Below are positions 9,023 through 17,559 of a DNA stretch of 64,000 nt, piece after piece; the first letter of the stretch is position 1, and the number at the start of each line of letters is the position of its first letter. The position numbers and the translations under genes are program-made. The DNA is taken from NCBI GenBank assembly GCA_030529505.1, contig JAUMWT010000007.1, positions 1-64,000 on the forward strand, given 5' to 3'. This DNA is from Allobrachymonas sp. Lineage in GTDB: Bacteria; Pseudomonadota; Gammaproteobacteria; Burkholderiales; Burkholderiaceae_C. Under the pieces are notes generated by a model. It was not told the origin of the DNA. It saw nothing but the letters and a program-made list of their open reading frames with translations, and did no database searches.

Positions 9023-10302
9023 CATCACGACCTTTGCCACCACAACCTTTGCTGCTGCGCCACTACACGGCCACGACCTGTTCGGGCGATGGCTGCCAAG
9101 CCCTGCTGCGCGATCTGCTGGCTATGCACAGCGCCCTGGCTCCGTGCACGTTCGACACGGTGGACTTTGCCACTTGCACCGGCACCGTGCCCGATCTGGA
9201 AAGCAGCCCGCTGCCAGCGGCCTGGCAGCGTTTTGATTGCCGCAACAACCGCCTGGCCTGGCGCGGTTTGCAGGCCGATGGCTTTGCGCAAGCCGTGGCA
9301 GACGCTGTGCGCCGCTACGGCCCCACGCGGGTGGCGACTTTGCTGGGCACCAGCACGGCAGGCATTTATTCCACCGAGCTGGCCTACCGCCAGCGCGATG
9401 CGCAAACGGGCGCGCTGCCCGCCGACTTTCATTACGCCGAAACGCACAACACCTTCTCCGTGGCCGATTTCGTGCGCCACGCCTTGGGCTTGCAAGGGCC
9501 AGCGGCGGTGATCTCAACCGCCTGCTCTTCATCGGCCAAGGCTTTTGCCAGCGGGGCGCGCCTGCTGCAAGCAGGGCTGGCCGACGCGGTGGTCGTGGGC
9601 GGGGTCGATAGCCTGTGCCTGACCACGCTGTACGGCTTTCGCTCGCTGGGGCTCACGTCCGAATCGCCCTGCAAACCTTTCGATGCGCAGCGCGATGGCT
9701 TGTCGATTGGCGAAGCAGCAGCTTTTGCCTTGCTGGAACGCTTGCCCGACGATGTTGCCTCACTGCCGCCCGACAGCATCGTGCTGCGCGGCTATGGCGA
9801 AACGAGCGATGCTCATCACATGTCGGCCCCGCACCCCGAAGGAGCGGGCGCGCGCGCAGCCATGCAAGGCGCTTTGCAAATGGCGGGCCTGGCCCCCGAG
9901 GATGTGGACTACATCAATCTGCACGGCACGGCCACACCCGCCAACGATGCGGCCGAGGGCTTGGCCGTGCATGCCCTGTTTGGCGCGGGCACGCTGTGCA
10001 GCTCCACCAAGGGCTTTACCGGCCACACCCTGGGCGCAGCCGGTGCGGTGGAGGCAGTGGTGTGCGCCCTGGCGCTGGCGCAGCAATTCGTACCGGGCAG
10101 TGCGGGCACGCAAACCTTGGATCCCGCCATTGCCGTGCGCTACGCCTTGCAAGCGCAACGCCTATCAGCATCGCAGCGGCCATTGCAGCCCCTGCGTCAT
10201 GTGCTGAACAACTCCTTCGGCTTTGGCGGCAGCAATTGCAGCTTGCTCTTCAGCCGCTGGCAAGACTGCGCCTTGAGCAATGAGCAGGAGGGCCGCGCAT
10301 GA
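9019..10302 (+). CDS. Beta-ketoacyl-ACP synthase (aryl-polyene KS)
   Basis: A 427-residue FabF-like condensing enzyme with an intact catalytic triad: Cys169 in STACSSSAK, His302 in NLHGTATP and His336 in FTGHTLGAAG. The C-terminus carries the usual NSFGFGGSN motif. It should perform decarboxylative chain extension, pairing with the next gene's product, which lacks an active Cys, like the ApeO/ApeC heterodimer of aryl-polyene clusters. The start overlaps the deacetylase stop (ATGA) and its stop overlaps the CLF start, indicating tight coupling. A second priming ketosynthase, often present in such clusters, is not seen here. Confidence 0.92.
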   Translation: MTSRPLPPQPLLLRHYTATTCSGDGCQALLRDLLAMHSALAPCTFDTVDFATCTGTVPDLESSPLPAAWQRFDCRNNRLAWRGLQADGFAQAVADAVRRYGPTRVATLLGTSTAGIYSTELAYRQRDAQTGALPADFHYAETHNTFSVADFVRHALGLQGPAAVISTACSSSAKAFASGARLLQAGLADAVVVGGVDSLCLTTLYGFRSLGLTSESPCKPFDAQRDGLSIGEAAAFALLERLPDDVASLPPDSIVLRGYGETSDAHHMSAPHPEGAGARAAMQGALQMAGLAPEDVDYINLHGTATPANDAAEGLAVHALFGAGTLCSSTKGFTGHTLGAAGAVEAVVCALALAQQFVPGSAGTQTLDPAIAVRYALQAQRLSASQRPLQPLRHVLNNSFGFGGSNCSLLFSRWQDCALSNEQEGRA

Positions 10303-11177
10303 ATACATCTCAGAACATGAACAAGATGACGGCAACCGCCCATGCATCTAGGCCTTTGCGCGTGCGGCTACACGGCGTGGGCGTGCTCGGCCCCGGTCTG
10401 GAGAATTGGGCGCAATGCCGCGCCTGCCTACGTGGCGAGGCGGCGTACCAATCCGCTGCTACCGTTTTGCCCGCACCCGACATGCTGCCCCCGGCCGAGC
10501 GGCGGCGGGCCAGCCGCGTCATCAAACTGGCGCTGGCCATTGGGGCCGAGGCCGTGCAGCACGCTGCGGCTGATGCAGCGCGGCTCGCCAGCGTGTTCAG
10601 CTCTTCAACGGGTGATGGGCAAAATTGCCACGCCCTGTGCGAAACACTGGTCAGCCCCCAGCGCGACATCTCGCCCACGCGCTTTCACAACTCGGTGCAC
10701 AACACGGCCGCTGGCTACTGGTGCATTGCCACGGGCGCCACGGGGCCGTGCCAGGTACTGGCCGCTTACGACGCAAGCTTTGCCGCAGGTTTGCTCGAAG
10801 CGGCCGTGCAAGTGCATGCCGAGCAGCGCGATGTGCTGCTGCTGGCCTACGACTCGGACTACCCCGAACCCCTCAAAACCTGCCGCCCTGTGCCCGATGC
10901 GGCGGGTGTGGCCTTGCTGCTGCGCCCGGCAACAGAGCCTGCCGATGCGCAGGCCTTGGCCGAATTGGCGGTCACGTGGTGTGCAGGTGCGCCCCCTGTC
11001 GCTTCATCTGTCACGCAGCCCGCGCTGGATGCTGGCTTGCAGGCCTTGAGCGACACCATCCCCGCCATGCGTGCTTTGCCTTTGCTGCAACTGCTGGCCC
11101 GTGAGCAAGCTGGCCAGGTGTGGGTGGCGGGCCTGCCCGGGCAGGGCTTGCAGATCGGGGTGCAGCCATGCGCGTAG
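10299..11177 (+). CDS. Ketosynthase chain-length-factor partner without active Cys
   Basis: A 292-residue protein corresponding to the N-terminal ketosynthase half. In the position of the KS nucleophile it reads AAYDASFAAG, with Asp158 where catalytic Cys would be. The NSVHNTAAGYW segment matches the chain-length-factor-like proteins of aryl-polyene clusters (ApeC type), which dimerise with the active KS and shape the pocket. It overlaps the KS gene by ATGA and the dehydratase gene by 10 bases. It is too short for a stand-alone ketosynthase. Assignment as partner subunit is strong by order and length; polyene length control is inference. Confidence 0.85.
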   Translation: MNTSQNMNKMTATAHASRPLRVRLHGVGVLGPGLENWAQCRACLRGEAAYQSAATVLPAPDMLPPAERRRASRVIKLALAIGAEAVQHAAADAARLASVFSSSTGDGQNCHALCETLVSPQRDISPTRFHNSVHNTAAGYWCIATGATGPCQVLAAYDASFAAGLLEAAVQVHAEQRDVLLLAYDSDYPEPLKTCRPVPDAAGVALLLRPATEPADAQALAELAVTWCAGAPPVASSVTQPALDAGLQALSDTIPAMRALPLLQLLAREQAGQVWVAGLPGQGLQIGVQPCA

Positions 11178-11659
11178 ATGCCGGTCAGGCCCCGATCATG
11201 GATCGTGCGGCCATTGCCAGCCGCATTCCGCACCAGGGCTGCATGTGCCTGCTCGATGCGGTGCTGCGCTACGACGATGCCGGCATCGCCTGCACAGCTC
11301 GTAGCCATTTGCTGGCCGATAACCCCTTGCGCCACAACGGCGTGCTGGGCGCTGCTTTGGGCGTGGAATACGCCGCGCAGGCCATGGCCCTGCACTGTGC
11401 CTTGCTGGCGGGCAATGCACCGCGTGCGCGCAGCGGCTACCTCACCAGCGTGCGGTCGCTGGAACTGCATGCCAACACGCTGGACGAAACGGGGCAGCCC
11501 CTGCTGGTTGAGGCCAGCCGTTTGGCCTTGAACGACGGCACTGCCATGTACCAGTTCACGATTCATGCGGGCGAGCGCCTGCTGGCGCAGGGCCGCTTAT
11601 CCGCCGTGATTGATGCAGCAGGCTTGGCTGCTGCCAGCGGTGCGGCCGGGGCTGGCTGA
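11168..11659 (+). CDS. Hotdog-fold 3-hydroxyacyl-ACP dehydratase (ApeP-like)
   Basis: A 163-residue hotdog-fold protein. The IPHQGCMCLLD motif near residue 20 and the HNGVLGAALGVEYAAQAMAL helix region match the ApeP-type dehydratases of aryl-polyene clusters. Its job would be dehydration of 3-hydroxyacyl-ACP after the ketoreductase. The ATG at 11168 is preferred to upstream in-frame codons because it gives a 10-base overlap with the CLF gene and starts at the conserved region. With the hotdog domain fused to the ligase and the protein at 14544, the region has three dehydratase-type domains. Confidence 0.82.
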   Translation: MRVDAGQAPIMDRAAIASRIPHQGCMCLLDAVLRYDDAGIACTARSHLLADNPLRHNGVLGAALGVEYAAQAMALHCALLAGNAPRARSGYLTSVRSLELHANTLDETGQPLLVEASRLALNDGTAMYQFTIHAGERLLAQGRLSAVIDAAGLAAASGAAGAG

Positions 11660-11710
11660 TCGCTCGCCTTATTGCTTGATTTGAAAATTTTGCTGAAAGA
11701 TGTGTTTGCC

Positions 11711-12496
11711 ATGAACGATTCAAGCATTTCTGCAACGGGTGCTATCGGTACTACCGGTGCTGCACCCGCGTCGCGCCCGCGCCAGGCCTTGGTCACGGGC
11801 GGCAGTGGTGACATTGGCGCAGCCATCGCCCGCCGCCTGGGGCAGGCGGGCTGCCAGGTGTGGGTGCACGCGCATCGCAACCTGGCCAAGGCGCAAGCCG
11901 TGGCAGACGAGATCGTGGCCGCAGGCGGGCAGGCCCGCGCCATTGCCTTTGATGTGAGCGATGCCGCCAGCGTGCAGCAGGCGCTGCCCACCCTGCTGGC
12001 GCAGGGCGCGATCGATATCCTCGTGAACAATGCGGGCGTGCACGACGATGCGGCTTTTCCGGCCATGCAGGCCGAACAGTGGCAAGCGGTGCTGCGCGTG
12101 AATCTGGATGGCTTTTTCAATGTCACCCAGCCGCTGGTCATGCCCATGGTGCGCCAGCGCTGGGGCCGCATCATCTCCATTTCGTCGGTGGCGGCGCTGG
12201 CGGGCAACCGCGGGCAGGTCAATTACGCTGCGGCCAAGGGCGCGCTGCAAGCCGCGAGCAAATCGCTGGCGCTGGAGTTGGCGAGCCGCCGCATCACGGT
12301 CAATTGCGTGGCGCCGGGCATCATTGCCGGGCAAATGACCGATGCCGTGTTTGACGATGCCGCCATCGCCACGCTGGTGCCTGCGCGCCGCGCGGGCCAA
12401 CCCCAAGAGGTGGCCGATCTGGTGGCCTTCCTCGCGTCTGACGCAGCCGCCTACATCACGGGGCAGACCATTTCCATCAACGGGGGCATGTACTGA
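11711..12496 (+). CDS. 3-oxoacyl-ACP reductase, SDR family (ApeQ-like)
   Basis: A 261-residue short-chain dehydrogenase with the full classical set: the cofactor-binding TGGSGDIG at about 29-36, NNAG in the middle, and the Ser159-Tyr172-Lys176 triad in ISISSVAAL and NYAAAKG. It should reduce the 3-oxo group in each elongation round, giving the substrate for the dehydratases. An in-frame TTG at 11672 would add 13 residues (MLDLKILLKDVFA); the ATG at 11711 is more likely although the ribosome site is weak. Its place after KS, CLF and DH supports a polyene role over housekeeping FabG. Confidence 0.87.
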   Translation: MNDSSISATGAIGTTGAAPASRPRQALVTGGSGDIGAAIARRLGQAGCQVWVHAHRNLAKAQAVADEIVAAGGQARAIAFDVSDAASVQQALPTLLAQGAIDILVNNAGVHDDAAFPAMQAEQWQAVLRVNLDGFFNVTQPLVMPMVRQRWGRIISISSVAALAGNRGQVNYAAAKGALQAASKSLALELASRRITVNCVAPGIIAGQMTDAVFDDAAIATLVPARRAGQPQEVADLVAFLASDAAAYITGQTISINGGMY

Positions 12497-12624
12497 TGGG
12501 GCTGAAACAGCGCCCTGATTTGCCGTGCTTGCAGGCCGAGGCGAATGGCCTCAAGCACAAACAAGGCAAGCGTAGCCGCCACGCGGCGGTGCTGCTCCGA
12601 TAAAAAGAGAAGGGAGTTTGAGAG

Positions 12625-14088
12625 TTGGATGCGATGGATAAAGACAAAGCCGATCAAGTCGATCAAAACAAGGCGCCGCAGCCGATGGCCGGCGCGGCCG
12701 GTGTTGAACAGCCCTTTGCAATAACAACACCTGCTGCAGCGGGCGACTCTGGGCGCTTAGCAAACAGCACACTGTACGACGTGCTGGTGATCGGCGGTGG
12801 CCCGGGGGGATCGACCGCGGCGACCCTGCTTGCGAAAAAGGGCTTGCGCGTGGCGCTGCTTGAAAAAGCGCGGCACCCGCGCTTTCACATCGGTGAATCG
12901 CTGCTGCCGGCCAACCTGCCGTTGTTTGACGAGCTGGGCGTGGGCGAAGCAATCCGTGCCATTGGCGTGCCCAAGCACGCGGCGGAATTCGTGTCGCCCT
13001 GGCACGAGCAGGGCAGCCAAACCTTTTCGTTCGCCGAAGCCTGGAACAAAGACCTGCCCTCGGCCTACCAGGTGCTGCGATCCGAGTTTGACGAAATCCT
13101 GATCCGCAATGCCGAACGCCAGGGCGTGCAAGTGGTGGAAGGCTGCAAGGTCACTGGCGTGGAACTGGACGGCCTGCCCGACGACCAGGTGCAGGCTACC
13201 GCCCTGCACGACGATGGCCGCAAAAGCCAGTGGACGGCGCGCTTTTTGGTGGATGCCTCGGGGCGCGACACCTTTTTGGCCAACCGCTTCAAAATCAAAT
13301 ACCCCAATCCCAGGCACAACAGCACGGCCATTTACGCCCACTTCAAAGGCGCCAAGCGCCACCCCGGCGCGGCGCAAGGCAACATCACCATCTTCTGGTT
13401 CGACTACGGCTGGTTCTGGTTCATTCCGCTGCGCGACGGCATCACCAGCGTGGGCATGGTGGTGTGGCCGCATTTCTTGAAAACGCGCGGCAAGCGCAGC
13501 CTGCAGCAGTTCTTTCTCGATGGCATCGCGCTGTGCCCGGCGCTGGCCCAGCGCATGGCCGAGGCCAGCATGGTGTCTGACGTGACGGCCACGGGCAACT
13601 ACTCTTATCTGTCCGAGCGCAACCACGGCCGCAACTACGTGATGATTGGCGATGCCTACGCCTTCATCGACCCCGTGTTCTCGTCGGGCGTGTGGCTGGC
13701 GATGAAGGGCGGCGTGTTTGCGGCGGACGCCATCGCCACCCTGCTGCGCCAGCCCGGGCAAAGGCAGGCGGCGCTGCAACGCTTTGATGAGCGCATGCGC
13801 CACGGCCCGCGCGAGTTTTCGTGGTTCATCTACCGCATCTCGCACCCCACCATGCGCGACATGTTCATGTCGCCCAGCAACAAATACCGCATGAAAGAGG
13901 CGCTGCTGTCCATGCTCGCGGGCGATATCTACGACGACACGCCCATCTGGCCCGGCGTGCGCAAACTCAAAGGGGCCTTCTATCTGCTGTCACTGCTCAA
14001 CCCCAAGCGCACCTGGCTGGCCTGGCAAAAGCGCAAGCAAGACATCACCGCCATCGAAGGCTTGCTGCCCAGGCAGACGGAGTATTGA
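12625..14088 (+). CDS. FAD-dependent halogenase-like oxidoreductase
   Basis: A 487-residue flavoprotein of the tryptophan-halogenase superfamily. The FAD-binding VIGGGPGGSTA lies near residues 54-64, GESLLPANLP follows the first strand pair, and the halogenase signature WxWxIP is present exactly as WFWFIP (263-268). Lys117 in GVPKHAAEF is placed similarly to the catalytic lysine of known halogenases, by eye only. GDAYAFIDPVFSSGV is the second flavin motif. Related enzymes occur in xanthomonadin (brominated aryl-polyene) clusters, so a halogenated pigment is plausible; an oxidoreductase role without halogenation is the alternative. The TTG at 12625 has AGGGAG 8 bases upstream; an ATG lies at 12634. 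Confidence 0.82.
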   Translation: MDAMDKDKADQVDQNKAPQPMAGAAGVEQPFAITTPAAAGDSGRLANSTLYDVLVIGGGPGGSTAATLLAKKGLRVALLEKARHPRFHIGESLLPANLPLFDELGVGEAIRAIGVPKHAAEFVSPWHEQGSQTFSFAEAWNKDLPSAYQVLRSEFDEILIRNAERQGVQVVEGCKVTGVELDGLPDDQVQATALHDDGRKSQWTARFLVDASGRDTFLANRFKIKYPNPRHNSTAIYAHFKGAKRHPGAAQGNITIFWFDYGWFWFIPLRDGITSVGMVVWPHFLKTRGKRSLQQFFLDGIALCPALAQRMAEASMVSDVTATGNYSYLSERNHGRNYVMIGDAYAFIDPVFSSGVWLAMKGGVFAADAIATLLRQPGQRQAALQRFDERMRHGPREFSWFIYRISHPTMRDMFMSPSNKYRMKEALLSMLAGDIYDDTPIWPGVRKLKGAFYLLSLLNPKRTWLAWQKRKQDITAIEGLLPRQTEY

Positions 14089-14543
14089 GTGCTTGGTGCG
14101 CTGAGTGCTGCTTGCCAGCGGGAGTTGCTGTCTGACTGGATAGAGCGGCGCTGTTCTTGTAGCCGTTGGCAAGGCGGCTGTATGCAAACGCAAGCGATGA
14201 GCGGCAAGCCCGGTGGGCCTGGCTGAACATGGTGCAGGCATGGTGGCGCAGTCGCAGTTGCTGGCCGCAAGATCAGCGCTGCGCACATGGATCGGCAGGT
14301 ATCGGTAGGGGTGTGCGCTTCGTCTGCCATGTGCTGCAAACCGCTTTCAGATTGCTGCCAGATCGCCTGCGAATGCGCTGCTTGCGCTCGTGCCAGCCAA
14401 GCCAGCCAAGCCAGCCAAGCGCATCCGCTTGTTACCGTCTGTTAAACTGAAAAGCTTTGTGAATCAGCCAGGCCCGGGCCGCAGCGGTATTGGGTGAGCG
14501 GCTGATGCCCCACTGTTTTTTCGTTCATTGACTCTTGCTTGCC
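14089..14543. other. Intergenic region before second dehydratase
   Basis: No convincing gene. The only structured element is a short 9-base tandem repeat (14392-14418). The gap separates the halogenase gene from the dehydratase at 14544, so that gene probably has its own promoter here. No clear -35/-10 pair could be fixed. Confidence 0.4.
14392..14418. repeat. Three tandem copies of a 9-base unit
   Basis: Three perfect head-to-tail copies of GCCAGCCAA. The array sits about 125 bases upstream of the dehydratase start codon. Copy number could vary by slippage; an effect on expression is speculative. Confidence 0.85.
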
Positions 14544-15122
14544 ATGACCGTTTCTTCTGCTGAACCAACTCTGCCATCGGCCTTGCAACCGGCCCTGCAA
14601 TACCCCATCGAGCTGGATGGCGAAGCCATCCAGCAGCTCATACCGCATCGCGCGCCCATGCTGTTCATCGAGCAGGCCACGGTGCATGCGCCCGACCGTT
14701 TCGATGGCGTGGCCCGTTGGTCGCACGACAACCCGATCCTGGCCGGGCACTTTCCCGGCTGCCCCATCGTGCCGGGCGCCATCATTCTGGAAGCGGCCGC
14801 GCAATTGGCCGGCGTGGGCCTGCTGGCGGGCGACCCCATCACCCGCAACATCGGCTCGGGCCATGTGGGCATGCTGGGCGCGGTGCGCAAGTGCTCGTTC
14901 AAACGCCCCGTGCTGCCGGGCAACCAGCTGCTGTTCAGCATGACGTGCCGCCGCATGGCCGAAAAAGCCGTGCTGGCCCAATGCACGGGCGAGGTGGATG
15001 GCATCGAAGCCGCCGTGCTCGAATTCATGGTGGTGTATGCGCCGCAAACCAGCTTGCAAGATTTCATTCCCAACGAGGCGCTCACGCACCTTTTCCGCAA
15101 CCTGCCCGGCGCGGCTGCTTGA
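14544..15122 (+). CDS. FabZ-like 3-hydroxyacyl-ACP dehydratase
   Basis: A 192-residue hotdog dehydratase. IPHRAPMLFIE near residue 35 and HFPGCPIVPGAIILEAAAQLAG near 68-89 give the FabZ-type catalytic His and Glu. After a 30-residue N-terminal extension the length matches FabZ, but the sequence is divergent and the gene is at the end of the aryl-polyene cluster rather than in an lpx operon, so a pigment role is more likely than housekeeping unsaturated fatty-acid or lipid A synthesis. The ATG at 14544 is preferred over an in-frame TTG at 14535. A strong terminator follows at 15191. Confidence 0.82.
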   Translation: MTVSSAEPTLPSALQPALQYPIELDGEAIQQLIPHRAPMLFIEQATVHAPDRFDGVARWSHDNPILAGHFPGCPIVPGAIILEAAAQLAGVGLLAGDPITRNIGSGHVGMLGAVRKCSFKRPVLPGNQLLFSMTCRRMAEKAVLAQCTGEVDGIEAAVLEFMVVYAPQTSLQDFIPNEALTHLFRNLPGAAA

Positions 15123-15190
15123 AGCTTGATTGCTTGCTTGAGTGATTGTTTGGCGCTCTTGTCGTGTCAATCATGCCGCGTCAGTCATCC

Positions 15191-15225
15191 AAAACAAACG
15201 GCCCATCACGGGCCGTTTGTTTTTT
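15191..15225 (+). terminator. Rho-independent terminator after pigment cluster
   Basis: A perfect 14-bp stem (left arm 15191-15204, right arm 15210-15223, loop ATCAC) followed by a T run. It lies 68 bases after the dehydratase stop. The left arm starts with A residues, so it could also act on - strand transcripts from the Nudix gene. The rest of 15123-15474 shows nothing recognisable. Confidence 0.88.
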
Positions 15226-15474
15226 GTGTTTGTGGTGCGGGCGTTTGTAACGATGGGCTGTTTGTGTTCCGGCCAACACAAAGCGCCTGCCGTGCCAGAA
15301 AACTCGACAGATCGCGCACTTTTCGGCTTGCGCTCAAAAGATCAGCGTCTGCAAGGCCGGTTGGGGCAAGCGTCGCGTTGGCGGCAACTGCTGCATTGGC
15401 CAATGTGTTTTTGAAGTGCAGGACATTTTTCAAAGGCGGGTGAACCGGCCCGGTTTTGCAGGCGGTAGCTGCAC

Positions 15475-15984
15475 TCAAGCGTCGGTTTCTTCTTGCAGCC
15501 ATTGCAAAACGGGCACGGTGCCGGGCAGCACGGGCTGCACTTGCACGGGCAGATGTTCCCAGGCGAAAGATTGCTGCTCGCGCATGCAGAGTTCGCCCGA
15601 CCATTGGCTGACGCGGCAAAAATGCAGCTGCACCAGGGCGTGCGGGTAGTCCACCACGCTGCTGCGCCACAGCGTGGCCGGGCCGATCAGCAGGCCGATT
15701 TCTTCTTGCAGCTCGCGCCGCAGGGCGGCCTCTACCGTTTCGCCCGCTTCGACCTTGCCGCCAGGAAATTCCCAATACCCCGCATAGGCCTTGCCCGCCG
15801 GGCGGTTGGTGAGCAAAAAGCGCCCATCGGCCCGCTGCAAAATGCCCACGGCCACCTGCACCAAGGGGCGCGGCTGCCCGTCAGATGGCGCATCGGCGCG
15901 GGGCTGGGCGGCATCGGCCACCAAAATGGCAGGGCTTGAGGGGGCGGTGGCCTGTGCTGCTTGCATGCTTGTGTCGGGTTTCAT
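15475..15984 (-). CDS. Nudix hydrolase, MutT-like (8-oxo-dGTP diphosphatase family)
   Basis: A 169-residue protein with a complete Nudix box, GGKVEAGETVEAALRRELQE followed by EIGLL, and the MutT-like segment ILQRADGRFLLTNRPAGK just before it. MutT proteins hydrolyse oxidised nucleoside triphosphates to prevent mutation. The first 45 residues are low-complexity. The ATG at 15984 is chosen; an in-frame TTG at 16065 would add 27 residues that do not look conserved. It follows the DUF815 ATPase gene on the same strand and is probably cotranscribed, an order commonly seen in beta-proteobacteria. Confidence 0.85.
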   Translation of the reverse strand: MKPDTSMQAAQATAPSSPAILVADAAQPRADAPSDGQPRPLVQVAVGILQRADGRFLLTNRPAGKAYAGYWEFPGGKVEAGETVEAALRRELQEEIGLLIGPATLWRSSVVDYPHALVQLHFCRVSQWSGELCMREQQSFAWEHLPVQVQPVLPGTVPVLQWLQEETDA

Positions 15985-16164
15985 GGTGATGAAGCGCAGA
16001 AGGTCGATGGATCGGTTTTCGGAAGGGCGATGGTGTGGATCCAAAGCCAGCAGTTTGTGCAGCAAAACGCCAGCGACTGCAATCTGCGCGGCATTTGATT
16101 CGGCCAGAAGCAGCAGATAAAACGTGCTGCGCGATCAATTGCGCGCGCCAATTCACGGGCCAGC

Positions 16165-17073
16165 TCAATCATGGCTGCTGGGTGTGCGGGCGTGCGCCAG
16201 ATGCCGGCCCATGTAATCGTTGGCAAATTGCCGGGCCACGCGGCCGCTGCGCGAGCCGCGTTCCAATGCCCAGACCAGGGCTTCGGGCATGGCTTGGCTC
16301 ACCTCGGCTTCGGGCAGGCCCAGGCTGCGCAGCCACTGGTGCACGATGGCGAGGTAGGCCTCCTGGCTGAAAGGATAGAAGCTGAGCCAGATGCCGAAGC
16401 GTTCGGAAAGCGAGGTTTTTTCTTCCACGGCTTCGCCAGGATGCAGTTCGCCATCGGGCGAGCGGCCGGGGCGCAGATTGTCTTGCGTGTATTCGGGCAG
16501 CAGGTGGCGGCGGTTGCTGGTGGCGCAGATCAGCACATTGGGCGTGCTGGCAGCGACCGAGCCATCGAGCATGGACTTGAGCGCCTTGTAGCCCGATTCG
16601 CCTTCGTCAAAACTCAAGTCGTCGCAAAAGATCAGAAACTTTTCCGGGCGCTGGGCCAGCAGTTCGCTCATGTCCGGCAAATCCACCAGATCGGCCTTGT
16701 CCATTTCGATCAGGCGCAAGCCCTGCGCCGCAAAGGCGTTGAGGCAAGCCTTGATCAGCGAGGATTTGCCCGTGCCGCGCGCGCCCGTGAGCAGCACGTG
16801 ATTGAAGGGCCGGCCTTGCACGAACTGTTCGATGTTGCGCAGCAGGCGCGCTTTCTGCTCGTCGATTTCGTGCAGATCATCCAGCGCGATCGGGGTCAGG
16901 TGGCGCACTGGCTCCAGCACGCCAACGGCTGCGCCCCAGCCTGCGGTGCGTTTGCGGTAGCGAAAAGCGATGGCGGCCTGCCAGTCGGGCGCCGTCATGG
17001 GCTGGGGCAGTGCGCTTTCCAGACGGGCCAGCAGGCGCTCGGCGCGGCTGATCAGGGATTCCAGGTCGGACAT
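16165..17073 (-). CDS. DUF815 family AAA-type ATPase
   Basis: A 302-residue P-loop ATPase. Walker A is GARGTGKSSL near residue 100 and Walker B is FLIFCDDLSFDEGE near 150. The C-terminal pattern RSGRVARQFANDYMG matches the DUF815/COG2607 family, whose function is not established. The start MSDLESLISRAERLL at 17073 is the family's usual beginning; the 36 residues encoded upstream in frame do not look conserved. It precedes the Nudix gene with a 180-base gap. Confidence 0.85.
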   Translation of the reverse strand: MSDLESLISRAERLLARLESALPQPMTAPDWQAAIAFRYRKRTAGWGAAVGVLEPVRHLTPIALDDLHEIDEQKARLLRNIEQFVQGRPFNHVLLTGARGTGKSSLIKACLNAFAAQGLRLIEMDKADLVDLPDMSELLAQRPEKFLIFCDDLSFDEGESGYKALKSMLDGSVAASTPNVLICATSNRRHLLPEYTQDNLRPGRSPDGELHPGEAVEEKTSLSERFGIWLSFYPFSQEAYLAIVHQWLRSLGLPEAEVSQAMPEALVWALERGSRSGRVARQFANDYMGRHLAHARTPSSHD

Positions 17074-17559
17074 GGCAAACGAGAGATCAGAAACAGATGG
17101 GGATTGCAGCGCGGGCGCATGGGGTATCAATGGCTGGCAAACTGACCCGGCCCGCTGCAAACGGAACAGGGGCGCAAGCATACCGCGTCAAGCGAGTGTG
17201 GCCGTAGTGCGCATTGCTGCGGTCATGAATGGCGTGTGCAGGAGCGGCTTGCGATGGTTGCAGGAGCTCTTCAGGTACGCATCCCGCGTGCGTTGGGGCG
17301 TGCCAAGCCAGCGGAGCGCATCGACTTTTTTGCAAGAAACAGCTTGCCAGATGGACATTCAGGCGGGCATTGGAAGGAGCCTTGCCGCAGCGCAAAAGGT
17401 GGGGAAGGTGCCAGCGCGCAGTCCGGTTGTGGAGCAACCCTGTGCGTAAATCAGATAAGGCGCGATGTGGCTGCGTATCGTATTTGGGCATAAAAAAGCT
17501 GCCCCGGTTGCCCGGGGCAGCTTGTGTATAGCAACGCGCATGCGTGTGCTGCGTGTGAA
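17074..17559. other. Intergenic region between rplI and DUF815 ATPase
   Basis: Contains the ribosomal-operon terminator at 17491-17523 and, by position, the promoter for the ATPase-Nudix pair. No open frame here resembles a known protein. Confidence 0.5.
17491..17523 (-). terminator. Rho-independent terminator of rpsF-priB-rpsR-rplI operon
   Basis: A 12-bp perfect GC-rich stem (17496-17507 with 17512-17523, four-base loop). Read on the - strand it is followed directly by a run of six T residues. It begins 36 bases after the rplI stop and would end the ribosomal operon transcript. Confidence 0.9.
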
